Below are positions 22,032-31,482 of a DNA stretch of 64,000 nucleotides, one piece after another. The notes under the pieces were generated by a model. It saw only the letters and a program-made list of their open reading frames with translations. It ran no database searches and was not told the origin of the DNA. The DNA comes from Enterocytospora artemiae (lineage: Eukaryota > Microsporidia). Position numbers and translations under genes: made by a program. The stretch spans positions 1 to 64,000 of the forward strand of contig JASNGC010000003.1 of assembly GCA_038659295.1 (NCBI GenBank). The letters are read 5' to 3'. Each line of letters starts with the position of its first letter. Position 1 is the first letter of the stretch.

Positions 22032-23393
22032 CTATTCATTTAACAGTTCTGTGTTCATTTCATTATTTACCTTTAGTCGGCCTATCTCTTCGTTGAGAGA
22101 ATTAATTTCGTCTGATAATTCAGCTTTAATATTTTCCTGGGCCTTTATCAGCTCGTTTTGGATAACTAAAAAGTCAAAATATCTTGGTTCTGGATTAGTG
22201 ATGCGTTTAGACTCTTTCTTGTCTTTGACTGTGTAATACTTTATATTGCTAGTAGCTCTTAAAACCTTGAGTAAATCATTTGTTTCAAAAAATTTTGATA
22301 TATAGGATGCTTCTTTCACTATCTCAATGTAGGACATATTGGTTGCAAAAACCATATCGGTAAGAAGTTTGAAGAGTTGAAACTCCGAGTTAAGAACTTT
22401 AGAAAACAGCTCATTAAAGTTAATCTCGGTCGGGGTTTTTTGGGGCTTATTATTCTTGTCCATATTAAAAGTTCGATTGAATACCTCTGTGTAATCTTTA
22501 GCAGATTTGTCTATCCGTGTATTTAAAAGATCTGCTTCTGAACTATCAAGCTCAGTAAAGTTCTTATCTGCAACATCACTACTTTTATTTGCAGATGAAT
22601 TTTCATTTTTTTCGCAATTCTCATTAATAGGATTAACAACATCAGATTCTGTCTGAACTCTTTGGTTTGAATCCATGTTGTTTAATGTGTTTTCATCAGC
22701 TAACGAGATAAACACACCTTCAAGATCAAAGTTCTTGTATAGATGATTAATGATAGTGTAAACCGAATCAGTTGTCGAATTTTCCATTTTAAGAAATGAA
22801 AATATTAATTTTAGGGTACATTCATTAACTTTAAAATCTTTTCCCAGTTTTTTATAAATATCAAATATGGTTCCCTCATCATAAAATTGAAACTTTGAGC
22901 ATAACTTAAATATTTTATCAACCAAGAATCTATCCGATTCTATCTGATCCAATACATCTTTATCAATTTCCAACCCCGTATTATCTGTGATCTCACTATT
23001 CTTTGAAGAATCTTCTTTTATCGGCTTATCCAGGTTTAGATCGTTGAAATCTATTTTGATATCCTTTTCTGAATTGATCTGTTGTTTACAATTTTTCAAG
23101 TAATTTGTATACTCTCCAGGTTCTAAATAGAGCATCCTCCCCACGCATTTTATGTACACTGCAATTCTTAGTCTTTCAGGCAAATGAATTATGTTTCTGA
23201 AGAGTTCTTCTTGATTTATCTTATTTTCTGCCAAAAAAATGGCCCAATATTTATAGATATCGCAAGTTTTGGTGCACGCATCGGTGCAATGTTTTTTCGT
23301 GCATAGGACTTTTTTGTGTGTACGGAGTGGATAACCTGATTCGCTTTCAGATATAGAAGATTTTTCTACTCTATTTCTGCTAAAGAATCCCAT
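22032..23393 (-). CDS. Hypothetical protein with Cys-rich N-terminus and C-terminal coiled coil
   Basis: 453 residues, not recognised. Near the N-terminus is a tight Cys cluster (about residues 31-45: CTKKHCTDACTKTC), followed by a hydrophobic helical region (WAIFLAENKINQEELFRNIIHLPERLRIAVYIKCVGRML). The middle is acidic, Asn/Ser/Asp-rich and probably disordered (about 105-300), and the last 50 residues form a heptad-like coiled coil. No signal peptide or membrane span is convincing. The Cys cluster might bind zinc or iron. It is the last ordinary gene before the accessory island. Confidence 0.75.
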   Translation of the reverse strand: MGFFSRNRVEKSSISESESGYPLRTHKKVLCTKKHCTDACTKTCDIYKYWAIFLAENKINQEELFRNIIHLPERLRIAVYIKCVGRMLYLEPGEYTNYLKNCKQQINSEKDIKIDFNDLNLDKPIKEDSSKNSEITDNTGLEIDKDVLDQIESDRFLVDKIFKLCSKFQFYDEGTIFDIYKKLGKDFKVNECTLKLIFSFLKMENSTTDSVYTIINHLYKNFDLEGVFISLADENTLNNMDSNQRVQTESDVVNPINENCEKNENSSANKSSDVADKNFTELDSSEADLLNTRIDKSAKDYTEVFNRTFNMDKNNKPQKTPTEINFNELFSKVLNSEFQLFKLLTDMVFATNMSYIEIVKEASYISKFFETNDLLKVLRATSNIKYYTVKDKKESKRITNPEPRYFDFLVIQNELIKAQENIKAELSDEINSLNEEIGRLKVNNEMNTELLNE

Positions 23394-24143
23394 TGAGCTG
23401 AAATGTGAATTCTAGTTTATTTCGTTTTGCCCCTTAAAGTTCATGGTTGATCAAAACTTTATAAAGATATTGGTAAACAGTACAAAAATATTTAATTTGT
23501 CAGGTTAAGGAATGTGAAACATTATATATTACTCATTCAACCACTTTGTAACAAACAGAAAAATTAACCATTATTCAGGATATATCCTCATACTAGACTA
23601 TAGTCTTATTATATATATCCACTTTGGTTTGGAAAAATTTAACATTATTTTAACGGGTACTACAATCTTTTTTAATGATCCTTTTATTTAAATTTCAACT
23701 TTATATAATAAATTGCTTGACATGAGCCTTTAATATCTTAAATAGTTTAAAAATTAAAAGTTTCATGCATATATTTGCAAATAAGTCTTCACTCACCCAC
23801 ATATCATTGAATGTTATATGTAGTGATAATTTGTCATTGAAACTCAAAAAATCAATAGATGCTAGAATGGTATGTTTAATCATACATTAATAAGTCTTTA
23901 TGGAGTTAATTAAGATATGCTGATATATCAACACTATAAAAAGGGTAATAACAACCATGAAAAATAGAATGTTATCTAGCTGTATCAATAGAGAAGATAA
24001 ATTGTTTGTAATCGGGCTGTAAGGATTTGACTTAAATCTTATTGGAATTTTTTAGATAAAGTTAATAATTATTTATTATTGAGTCAATAATGTATAAGCC
24101 ACTAGGATGGGATAGAATGGAATCTACGAAAATTATGATAGAG
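23394..24143. other. Gene-free start of accessory island
   Basis: 750 bp of AT-rich DNA with only short unsupported frames (for example a 60-codon frame at 23701-23883 on the minus strand with no recognisable features). No RNA signature was seen. Confidence 0.5.
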
Positions 24144-25099
24144 TCATGGAATTGACAGATAATATGCAAATGTGAACACGCATCCCCACCATATGCAAAA
24201 ACTTACAACTAAAATATAAATAATTTCTGTAGGGATGAAGTCAGAGCAGTAATGGATAATTAAAAGTATAACTGTGAAAACAATAATCGTGAGAAGTATC
24301 CACTGGTATAGTGTTAACCCCTTTAGTAATAGCATCCTCGACATATCCGAGATAAGTGAAGGATATCTATGCCCAGATTCAGCATCAAAACTAGCTCTGA
24401 TTAGTTTGCTTTTTAAGATTGTATCTTCATGGTAACTTCTATCAAGTATTGGAACGGCTATAGGGGAATTGCCATCCTTACAGGCTAGCAGGCATTCGGG
24501 TGAAATTATTCCTTCCGTTTTGAAAACATATGCACAATAAATTGAATCTTCATTTAAACTCGGAAGACTCTTTGTATTATAAGTCTTATCATTAGAAAAA
24601 TCCTGATCTAATGATGGCGTTGGAATTGGAACACCTATTGGTGAATAATCGTCTGCTGCTCTGATTTGTAGTTCAGATCCATCTCCGCAAGCAAACTCGT
24701 ATCCAGGCAGAATCTTCCCACTTTGAATATGGGTATCATCAATATCATCAGATATTGGAACAATCTTTGGATAAAGCCAATTCTTACAAACTGCTCGACA
24801 TCCAGGTTAAATTATCCCTTCTGTATTGAAATCATATGCACAACTAATTGATTCTTTACTCGAGTATCCAGATAAATCCCGATTCAATAATCATTATTCG
24901 ACACGATTTTTGGTACATATTCATCTGGACAAACGAACATATAACTGGATGGAAGTTTATTATCATTATCGATATAGTCATAGGTTTTATATGTATCATC
25001 ATCAACAGGTATTGTTGCACGATTAGGTACATACATAGTTAAATCACTATTTTCCACAAGATAAAAATTACACACCGCAATCATATATGTTGCCAACAT
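24144..25099 (-). pseudogene. Pseudogene of Cys-module membrane protein (paralogue of 28867-30639)
   Basis: From the ATG at 25099 it reads MLATYMIAVCNFYLVEN, matching MLAEYLIVICNFCLAED of the intact paralogue. A frameshift near 24885 moves homology to another frame. That frame carries an in-frame TAA (plus-strand TTA at 24807-24809) inside a Cys module (CAYDFNTEGII*PGCRAVC). It then runs open to 24144 through a second module (CAYVFKTEGIISPECLLAC) and two C-terminal membrane spans (WILLTIIVFTVILLIIHYC). Fewer modules are present than in the intact gene. The upstream flank is also conserved with that of the paralogue. Confidence 0.88.
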
Positions 25100-26439
25100 A
25101 TTTGTGGGTTGGTTGTTTTCATTTTAAATAATCGAAATCACACATTCGGATATTGATTTTGCAGATTGTAGAAAGTTTTCATCAAAGTATAAAATACTGG
25201 AATATTGAATGTTGTTTCCCTTAATTGTTCAGGTTTCTGAATACCAATAAATTTAAGTATGAAATCAACGAATTGAAAAATCATCTGTAAATTTTGGATT
25301 AATCATAAATATCCCATATGACAAATTAATACTATAATGATAAAGACAGACTGTTTATACTGTATAAGAATGTTTCGACAAAACAACTCATATAGCTATT
25401 TAACTAGACAGGTCAAGTATTTAATAGTCTCTTTGTATCATATATGTGTAAATTTCTATTAATTTCAGATTATATTAAGGCGATTTAAATGTGGTCAGAA
25501 TTATAATCATTTTAAAATATCAAGCAGGTATGAGTTAAGATGAGCAGAATTATCTGTAGCATCGTGAAGGATAACAAATCATATATAGTATTAAATTATT
25601 TGTAGATAAGAAATATGATGCTTGAAATCTCTTCCACATTTCCTTATGATTTGTGTAGAATTTTGGATGGTATTAGCTAGATATATAATGTTTTAAGTAG
25701 TTGTTAAACCATGGGAAGAACTCTTGGATAGAAATGGAATAGAGATATTGGAAAAATAAATTGTATGATTCCTCTCGTAACACAACAGATTCATGCATAC
25801 TTTACATTTAAGAGCAATGTTAACATGACTATACTAGCATGTACCATAATGAATGAAATATAAACTATAGGTTGTGACAACTATCAGGCCATATCGGTAG
25901 AAGATATGATTTTTCGCTGTTGAATCTTAAAGAATTAACTCTTCGCGCCTTATTGAAAATCTTTTAAATAAAAATTGGTGTAGTATTTATTAAACTCATA
26001 CACTCTAAACTCACAATATCATAATATGGCCCTAATTCTAATATTAAATCACCCACCGATACTTATACAGAGTCTGGACTAGTTCATAATAACCATCGCA
26101 CACCCTTCATTTGTATTCATACAGAAAATCTACTACCTATTTCCAAGATAAGTTTTTGTAACTAATATTTGTTAGTCATTCACAAAAATCAGGTATGATG
26201 ATATAGAAATCCGTACCTGAATTTATTGAAAATATTTATCTTATGGAAAGGTTTATAATCATCATTAGTGAAACGTCTTGAAAGTATCTCATCCTTAAAT
26301 ATGAATATAAGTGAAATAAGACAAGCAGCTATGAATGATGATACTATAGCAAGAATTTCAGATAACAACAATAAAAAACACAAGTCTGTAGCGAAATTAG
26401 TAAGGCAGATATAATTGCATAAAGGAGATCAATTACTCT
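25100..26439. other. Long gene-free stretch of the island
   Basis: About 1.3 kb. The first 230 bp (to about 25330) are homologous to the upstream flank of the intact Cys-module gene (30640-30900); both hold ATAAAATACT..G.ATATTGA and CAATCATAAATAT. The rest shows only short frames, such as a hydrophobic 64-codon frame at 26189-26383 (minus) that opens with TTG and may be a relic of another membrane protein. Confidence 0.6.
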
Positions 26440-27012
26440 CTAACTTTTTGAATGTTTATTTCCTCTCAATAACTTTATAACCACTGCCAAAATAAAAATA
26501 ATTACACCGGACGTAAACGTAAACCTAAAATCAATGGCTTCAGTGAACTTCTCAGAAAATGAATGAGATTCATCACCTAGCAAAATAACAGAACTGGAGG
26601 TTGTGACGGGTATCGTTATGCCTGGGATATATTTACAGAATAATGGTAATTTACTATCATGACTCAATTTCACAGGTTCACAATCCAATGTGGCACCACC
26701 CTTATGAATTTCTGTGCAGTGTAGCCCATTATCGAGAGATATTTTACTATCACAGTGAAATAATCTCCTATTATCAATATCTTGACGTGGATCAACAAAA
26801 CAGGTGTCGCAGGAGAGGATAACATCACCACTGGGAGATGGTTCAACGGAACAGTAAAAGGGGCGACGACTAGAAAATGGTTCTTTACCACTACAAAATA
26901 ACATTTTAACATACTTCAAAAAATTACAGGAAGATATTGTAGCATCAGGATTGGTGTGAGGTGTTTCTGGGATATTCCCAGTTATCGATTGGAAAATACA
27001 CACTAAAAGCAT
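26440..27012 (-). CDS. Putative type I membrane/secreted Cys-rich protein, 190 aa
   Basis: Not recognised. The longer frame to 27063 opens with TTG, so the internal ATG at 27012 is chosen (MLLVCIFQSITGNIPETPH), which gives a plausible signal peptide. The ectodomain holds about ten Cys (SSCNFLKYVKMLFC, FYC, LSCDTCF, FHC, LHC, LDC, LFC). A C-terminal membrane span (about 160-180, FTSGVIIFILAVVIKLL) and a short basic tail follow. The layout suggests a cell-surface protein with a disulfide-bonded domain. Neighbouring genes are also membrane or secreted candidates or their relics. Confidence 0.6.
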   Translation of the reverse strand: MLLVCIFQSITGNIPETPHTNPDATISSCNFLKYVKMLFCSGKEPFSSRRPFYCSVEPSPSGDVILSCDTCFVDPRQDIDNRRLFHCDSKISLDNGLHCTEIHKGGATLDCEPVKLSHDSKLPLFCKYIPGITIPVTTSSSVILLGDESHSFSEKFTEAIDFRFTFTSGVIIFILAVVIKLLRGNKHSKS

Positions 27013-27264
27013 GGATAAGGTTTCAATTCCATATCTGTATTTAACATCTTCCACATATGGCAAATTCTAAAATCAATTTTCTAATTTAACAACAATATAT
27101 TCCAGTAAAATTCCAATATCACACATCATTGGGTACTAAAGCACATATTCAACGATATCAATTTAATTTCACTGAATAATAGTTGAGATTTTTGCAATAT
27201 ACTTAATGAGGTATATGCACAACACTAAATTACAGGAACTGAGTCTAATCGATTGTAGACTAGC

Positions 27265-27543
27265 ATGAGATACCAAGTTCTGCTTTCTTTTATTACTTTA
27301 AATGAAATAGATACAGGGCTGATGAATGTAATTGTGATAGTTGAGGTAATACCTTCAACGAATGCAAGTATAAGGGAATTTTTCATTCCTCCGTATGAAT
27401 TCCGGACTCCATCTCTGATCTTCCTACCCTCCCTTGCCAATAGAAACTCATCTTTACGTCTCAACATAACCAGTGAGTCGTTTCTCATGAGTTTGAGTAA
27501 TTTTTTCAACTGTTGTATCTCGGATCACTTTATTAAAAAGTAA
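27265..27543 (+). pseudogene. Relic of DCAE-family gene
   Basis: The plus-strand translation includes LNEIDTGLMNVIVIVEVIPS followed by NASIREF. This aligns with RNEVKSGLINMMNVIVMVAV and the following PSRNKDIREF of the intact gene (31483-33168). Only about 40 residues are recognisable; the rest of the 92-codon frame has no counterpart. It is a short fossil, in the same orientation as the intact gene. Confidence 0.7.
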
Positions 27544-27688
27544 TTCTAGTAGTAAAGTCAAAGGCCACTCCAAGAAATATTGATACAACTGATTACTCCA
27601 CAGAATATAAGGATTATGTTGCTTCTATGAGTGGACCAAGAATAAATGATCAGGATTTGGACAGGCTGTATAGCATTATAAAGGATTA
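27533..27688 (+). pseudogene. C-terminal gene fragment, unknown family
   Basis: A frame open from a stop near 27530 reads KVILVVKSKATPRNIDTTDY and then STEYKDYVASMSGP and INDQDLDRLYSIIKD before TAA. It has the composition of real protein and no start codon upstream, so it looks like the 3' end of a gene cut off by rearrangement. I do not recognise it. Confidence 0.35.
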
Positions 27689-27938
27689 ATTTACCGTAGT
27701 AAAAATAACCACACTCAATTCTGTATTTTAATAACAATTCATTTTAATACAATAAAATGCACATTCATTATTAAATATCATTGATTGATATTCCGATGCG
27801 TTTACTTTATATTTACCCTATTGTAATTAATAGCTAGTATTATTACCAGTATATTATAAAGAGGCAATAAGTCTATCGTTAGTCATGATGCATAGCTGTT
27901 TTAGAACTCTAATTGTCCTTCTTCCTAGAGAATATGCT

Positions 27939-28214
27939 TCATTCAGAATTATTCCAAGAATAGTTTAAACTCTCAATATTTAGCCCCGCTATTGATTTCA
28001 TAAACATTTCTGTTCCCTTCAATCTAAGTTTTTTTCCACTAATATTCAATTTCTCTATTGATTTCATTTCTTTTATGGTTTTAAACAATTTTTCGAAATG
28101 GGATGAATTATATCTTCCAATACTATTAATACTAATGTCAAGAGACTCAAGATCCTGACAATTTTCCAATGCTCTGGTAGATAGGTTTATTCCAATATAG
28201 GATGATATAGGCAT
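27939..28214 (-). pseudogene. Relic of LRR gene
   Basis: 91 codons on the minus strand: ENCQDLESLDISINS and KSIAGLNIESLNYS align with ENNQNLKSLDISN and KSIAGLNIESLNYS of the intact LRR protein at 33236-34846 (about residues 150-223). Both ends of the intact protein are missing. Its orientation is opposite to the neighbouring DCAE-family relic, so the island has been rearranged since the pair was duplicated. Confidence 0.8.
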
Positions 28215-28233
28215 TTCTAATAAAGTGTTTTAA

Positions 28234-28638
28234 TGGAATATTGATGAGACTTTACATGAATTTGCATTACGTGAAACCTATGAAGAGATGGGTTTTTGTT
28301 GTTCACTGATATCTCTCAACATGGAAAATAGGGCTACTCCATCAGGTAATGCACACTCATGTAAGGTCTCGAGGAAACTGAATGCCAGTACAGAACCTTT
28401 TATGATTTATCTGCATAAAGTTGGGGATTCAGTATCTAATCATAAGATTGTCTTTTGGTATGTGACTCAAATGGATGAGTGTACACCAAGAAGAGATAAT
28501 ACCCAAATGCCAAATGAGAATTTTGAAGCTAGGTTAGTTTCACTTGATGAAGCTTATGATCTTTTGAGTTTTGAGGAAGATAGGTTGCTTGTACAGAAAG
28601 TTTTTGAGTTGTTTGAGAATATTTACAAAGATAATTAA
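28234..28638 (+). pseudogene. 5'-truncated Nudix hydrolase
   Basis: Open from just after a TAA at 28231 and reading WNIDETLHEFALRETYEEMG into FCC, it shows the second half of the Nudix box (RExxEExGU). It continues for about 125 residues in an order typical of Nudix proteins, with VFWYVTQM and a C-terminal helix. The Gly-containing first half of the box and everything before it are absent, and the only ATG (28288) falls inside the box. It directly abuts the LRR relic, marking a breakpoint. The source was perhaps a diphosphoinositol-polyphosphate or dinucleotide hydrolase (guess). Confidence 0.72.
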
Positions 28639-28866
28639 CCATTGTTGTATATAACATGACTATATAAGGTTAATATACACTACTACAATCTTCAAATGTG
28701 AGATATTCTGATTTATAAGAAATTATGATTAAGTAATAGGTTATGATAATCATTAAATTATATAGATGAAAAGAGTTAACACATCTATTTCATTGTTAAA
28801 TTGCAAATAGCCCACCCACTCATATTCATTGAAAACTATTTAAATTAGTAATTATTTATTAAATTC
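28639..28866. other. Intergenic, nothing recognised
   Basis: AT-rich spacer between the Nudix fragment and the 3' end of the Cys-module gene. Confidence 0.5.
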
Positions 28867-30639
28867 TTAAATTTCCTCTTCGTGACATACTACTCTTTTA
28901 ATTGTAACACGTTCAGAATTTTGTCGTATTGTTGACTCATATCCAACATTAACGAGTGAATTTAATATACAAAGGCATGGGATGTATGTAACCAACACAA
29001 CAGACAAGTTTTCCAAGAAGATTACAAATGGTTCATTACTTGGTGTTAAAAAAGGCAGATTATCTGTGATACAACTTTTGTAAAGTCCAAACATACCAGA
29101 TTTTACGCCAGCGAAGAACACCAGAATGACGAGAGCGAGTGAAGTCAAGCTGAAGAGATTGATAGTGTCAGAATAGCAGTAATGAATACAGATAATCAAA
29201 ACAACAACAGCCACGAAAACCATCCAGTGCTCTAGTTTCCACTCTTCCCTTAAGCAGTTGGGTAGCATATCCCAAAAAGACAAGGCATGAATACTTAAAT
29301 CTGAATTAATCTGCTGACCACCCAAGATACTGCTCTTATTGGCATTATGGTCATAGCTAGATATTGGAATGGCTTTTGGTTTACTGAGGTCCTCACAAGC
29401 TGCTTCACAATCAGGTCGAATTTCACCACTATTATTAAAAACATCTTCACAACGAATTGAATCTGTATCTGGGGGATCTGTCAAACCATTTCTTCTTAAA
29501 CTAATTCTGTCCCTGATTTGCTGCACTGTGCTTCCATCTCTACAAACCCCCACATATTTTGGTCGAAGCCCTCCACTTTTAACAATATAATCATTAAAAC
29601 CATCAACAGACATCTGAACAATCTTTGCATCATCATCCACCAACCCACAAACTGGTTTGCAGTTAGGCAAAATTTTCTGCTCTTTATTGAAGAAATTTCT
29701 ACATTCATCAGACTCCAAACTTGGAAAGGTAACTAAAAGATTATCATTTCTTGCCTTGATTTTTGCCACAAATTCATCATCACAGATTGGAACTTTACCA
29801 GGCGGAAGTCCTCCGGCTTCAACAGGACCCTCGCCAGATATTGGAACGGCTTTTGGATTATCATATTCCTCACAAACTGCTTTACATTCAGATAAAATTA
29901 CCCTTTCTTTATTGAAATAGTCTCTACATTTAACCGAATCATTACTTTGAATTGGTTTGTTTCTTTGGGACTGATCATTTATCGACCTAATGTCAGCTAC
30001 AAGTCCATTTCCACATACAGGCATTTCATCAGGTAGAACTCCTCCACTAGTAACCTGAAAACCGGCCGGTATCGAGATTGATTTGTATTTCACAATGTCA
30101 TCATGATTGCAAACCGCTCTGCACCCCTTTAAAACATCATTTTCTTTATTAAAAGCGGCTATACAATCAGCCGAACCCTTACTTAATTTTGTGCCAATAT
30201 TTAATGGAGAATCATTTTCTGCCATGATTCTTGCTACAAACCCACTGCGTTTACAGAATGGTATATGGTAAAACTCACTCTCAATAGAAACAAAACCATC
30301 ATTTATCTCTGGATCAGTCTCCGAAAGAACTTCTTTTATAGCTGTTGGACTCATATCATCAACAAAAGCATAACTTTTATCAGTTACATGATCAGCTCCT
30401 GGAAAATCGGTGATTGTTGCATTATCATATTCTGTAAGACCATTACTTCCGTCAGTTGTAGGGTAAATCTCAGAAAGATCTGCTTTTATAACTGGTGACT
30501 CATTATCTTCTATATGATCAACTTCTTTAAAAGTTGGCAATCCCACATCTGGTAAATTATTATATTTCTCTGTAATTGTTGAATTATCATCCTCAGCAAG
30601 ACAAAAATTGCATATAACAATCAGATACTCTGCTAGCAT
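28867..30639 (-). CDS. Cys-module repeat protein with C-terminal membrane spans
   Basis: 590 residues from the internal ATG at 30639, chosen because TTAGCCCC lies just upstream and the longer frame opens with TTG. A signal peptide (MLAEYLIVICNFCLAED) and an acidic linker come first. Four modules of roughly 75 residues follow, each with C-x-x-FNKE-x-x-IL-x-x-C-x-x-x-C, a downstream KAVPIS-like strand, and GG-x-x-P-x-x-x-P-x-C. The C-terminus has three hydrophobic spans (WMVFVAVVVLIICIHYC; LFSLTSLALVILVFFAG; LSVVLVTYIPCLCIL). The modules suggest a disulfide-stabilised surface domain. I recognise no known family. A decayed paralogue lies at 24144-25099. Confidence 0.8.
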   Translation of the reverse strand: MLAEYLIVICNFCLAEDDNSTITEKYNNLPDVGLPTFKEVDHIEDNESPVIKADLSEIYPTTDGSNGLTEYDNATITDFPGADHVTDKSYAFVDDMSPTAIKEVLSETDPEINDGFVSIESEFYHIPFCKRSGFVARIMAENDSPLNIGTKLSKGSADCIAAFNKENDVLKGCRAVCNHDDIVKYKSISIPAGFQVTSGGVLPDEMPVCGNGLVADIRSINDQSQRNKPIQSNDSVKCRDYFNKERVILSECKAVCEEYDNPKAVPISGEGPVEAGGLPPGKVPICDDEFVAKIKARNDNLLVTFPSLESDECRNFFNKEQKILPNCKPVCGLVDDDAKIVQMSVDGFNDYIVKSGGLRPKYVGVCRDGSTVQQIRDRISLRRNGLTDPPDTDSIRCEDVFNNSGEIRPDCEAACEDLSKPKAIPISSYDHNANKSSILGGQQINSDLSIHALSFWDMLPNCLREEWKLEHWMVFVAVVVLIICIHYCYSDTINLFSLTSLALVILVFFAGVKSGMFGLYKSCITDNLPFLTPSNEPFVIFLENLSVVLVTYIPCLCILNSLVNVGYESTIRQNSERVTIKRVVCHEEEI

Positions 30640-30646
30640 GTTTATT

Positions 30647-30654
30647 GGGGCTAA
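30647..30654 (-). promoter_or_regulatory. CCCC motif deciding the start at 30639
   Basis: Minus-strand TTAGCCCC followed by AATAAAC and then ATG. It supports the internal Met as the start rather than the upstream TTG of the longer frame. Confidence 0.65.
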
Positions 30655-30965
30655 TTCCTCTTTTATAAAATTAAAACCACAAATTTTGGTGTTGATCCAT
30701 ACAAGGAAATTGAAACTTTTCACCAAAGCATAAAATACTAGGATATTGAGTGGTATTTCTCTAGTTATTCGGTTGTATGAACATCCATGTCTTTAAATGG
30801 AAAATCAATGAATTAAAAAGCCATTTTTGAAGAAACTTGGAATTGTTAGTAATGATACTTTAAATCAATCATAAATATGTTGTAAGGATATTAAAAGTTT
30901 ACAAAAATACTGTGATGAAAGGTAAAATGACCAGTACATATTATTTGTGGTGGTGAAGAACAAAA

Positions 30966-31083
30966 ACTACAGTACCATGTGTTCCCGAGTGATCTCTCAA
31001 CTAAGTACTTGCAATGGCTCGCACAGGCTTGACTTCCGAGTTCTGAAGGGATCGGGTATTTTACTGAGGATATGACCGTAGCT
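30966..31083 (-). rRNA. 5S rRNA
   Basis: The minus-strand sequence begins AGCTACGGTCATA, contains CCCGATCCCTTCAGAACTCG and AAGTACT, and ends GTACTGTAGT. The termini pair as helix I (CTACGGT with ACTGTAG), and a TTTTT run follows immediately as a Pol III terminator. It is about 118 nt. It stands alone in the accessory island, 17 kb from the large rDNA genes, rather than next to the SSU as in the rDNA unit described for the Nosema bombycis group. Confidence 0.95.
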
Positions 31084-31482
31084 GAACTGGGTCAAATCAC
31101 AGTACATGTGCTTACCAATGCACAACACAAAGTATTCTCTATATAAATGGCCCAAACTCCATTGAGTGGAATTTAAAGACAAATACGAATGGCTAGTTTG
31201 GTATAAACAAAACAGTAATCACCTATCGTATTGGCTAAGTATTCACAAGGATTAGCTAGAATCAAAAAATAAAACATGATTTTTGAAGAAGAAAGGTTTA
31301 TTGAGATGTTAGACATGTGTGATTGTTAACTCACTACCACCATTTTGTTCACAGTGCCATTTTTAATTAATAATTTACGCATTGGTGTAGTTGTTATGTT
31401 TAATACCAATAATTCATCAATGTCTTAGAAAGTAATATTAAGGGAAAGGGAGTAATGATATGGGGCAATAGCACCAATACCC
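31084..31482. other. Intergenic between 5S rRNA and DCAE-family gene
   Basis: 399 bp of AT-rich DNA holding the divergent upstream regions of the 5S gene and the gene at 31483. No further gene was seen. Confidence 0.5.

Noticed and set aside
26189..26383. 64-codon hydrophobic minus-strand frame
   Set aside because: It opens with TTG, has no CCC motif and no clear relative. It is at best a relic and too weak to annotate as a gene.
30997..31182. 61-codon minus-strand frame
   Set aside because: It lies over the 5S rRNA gene, which has full structural support.
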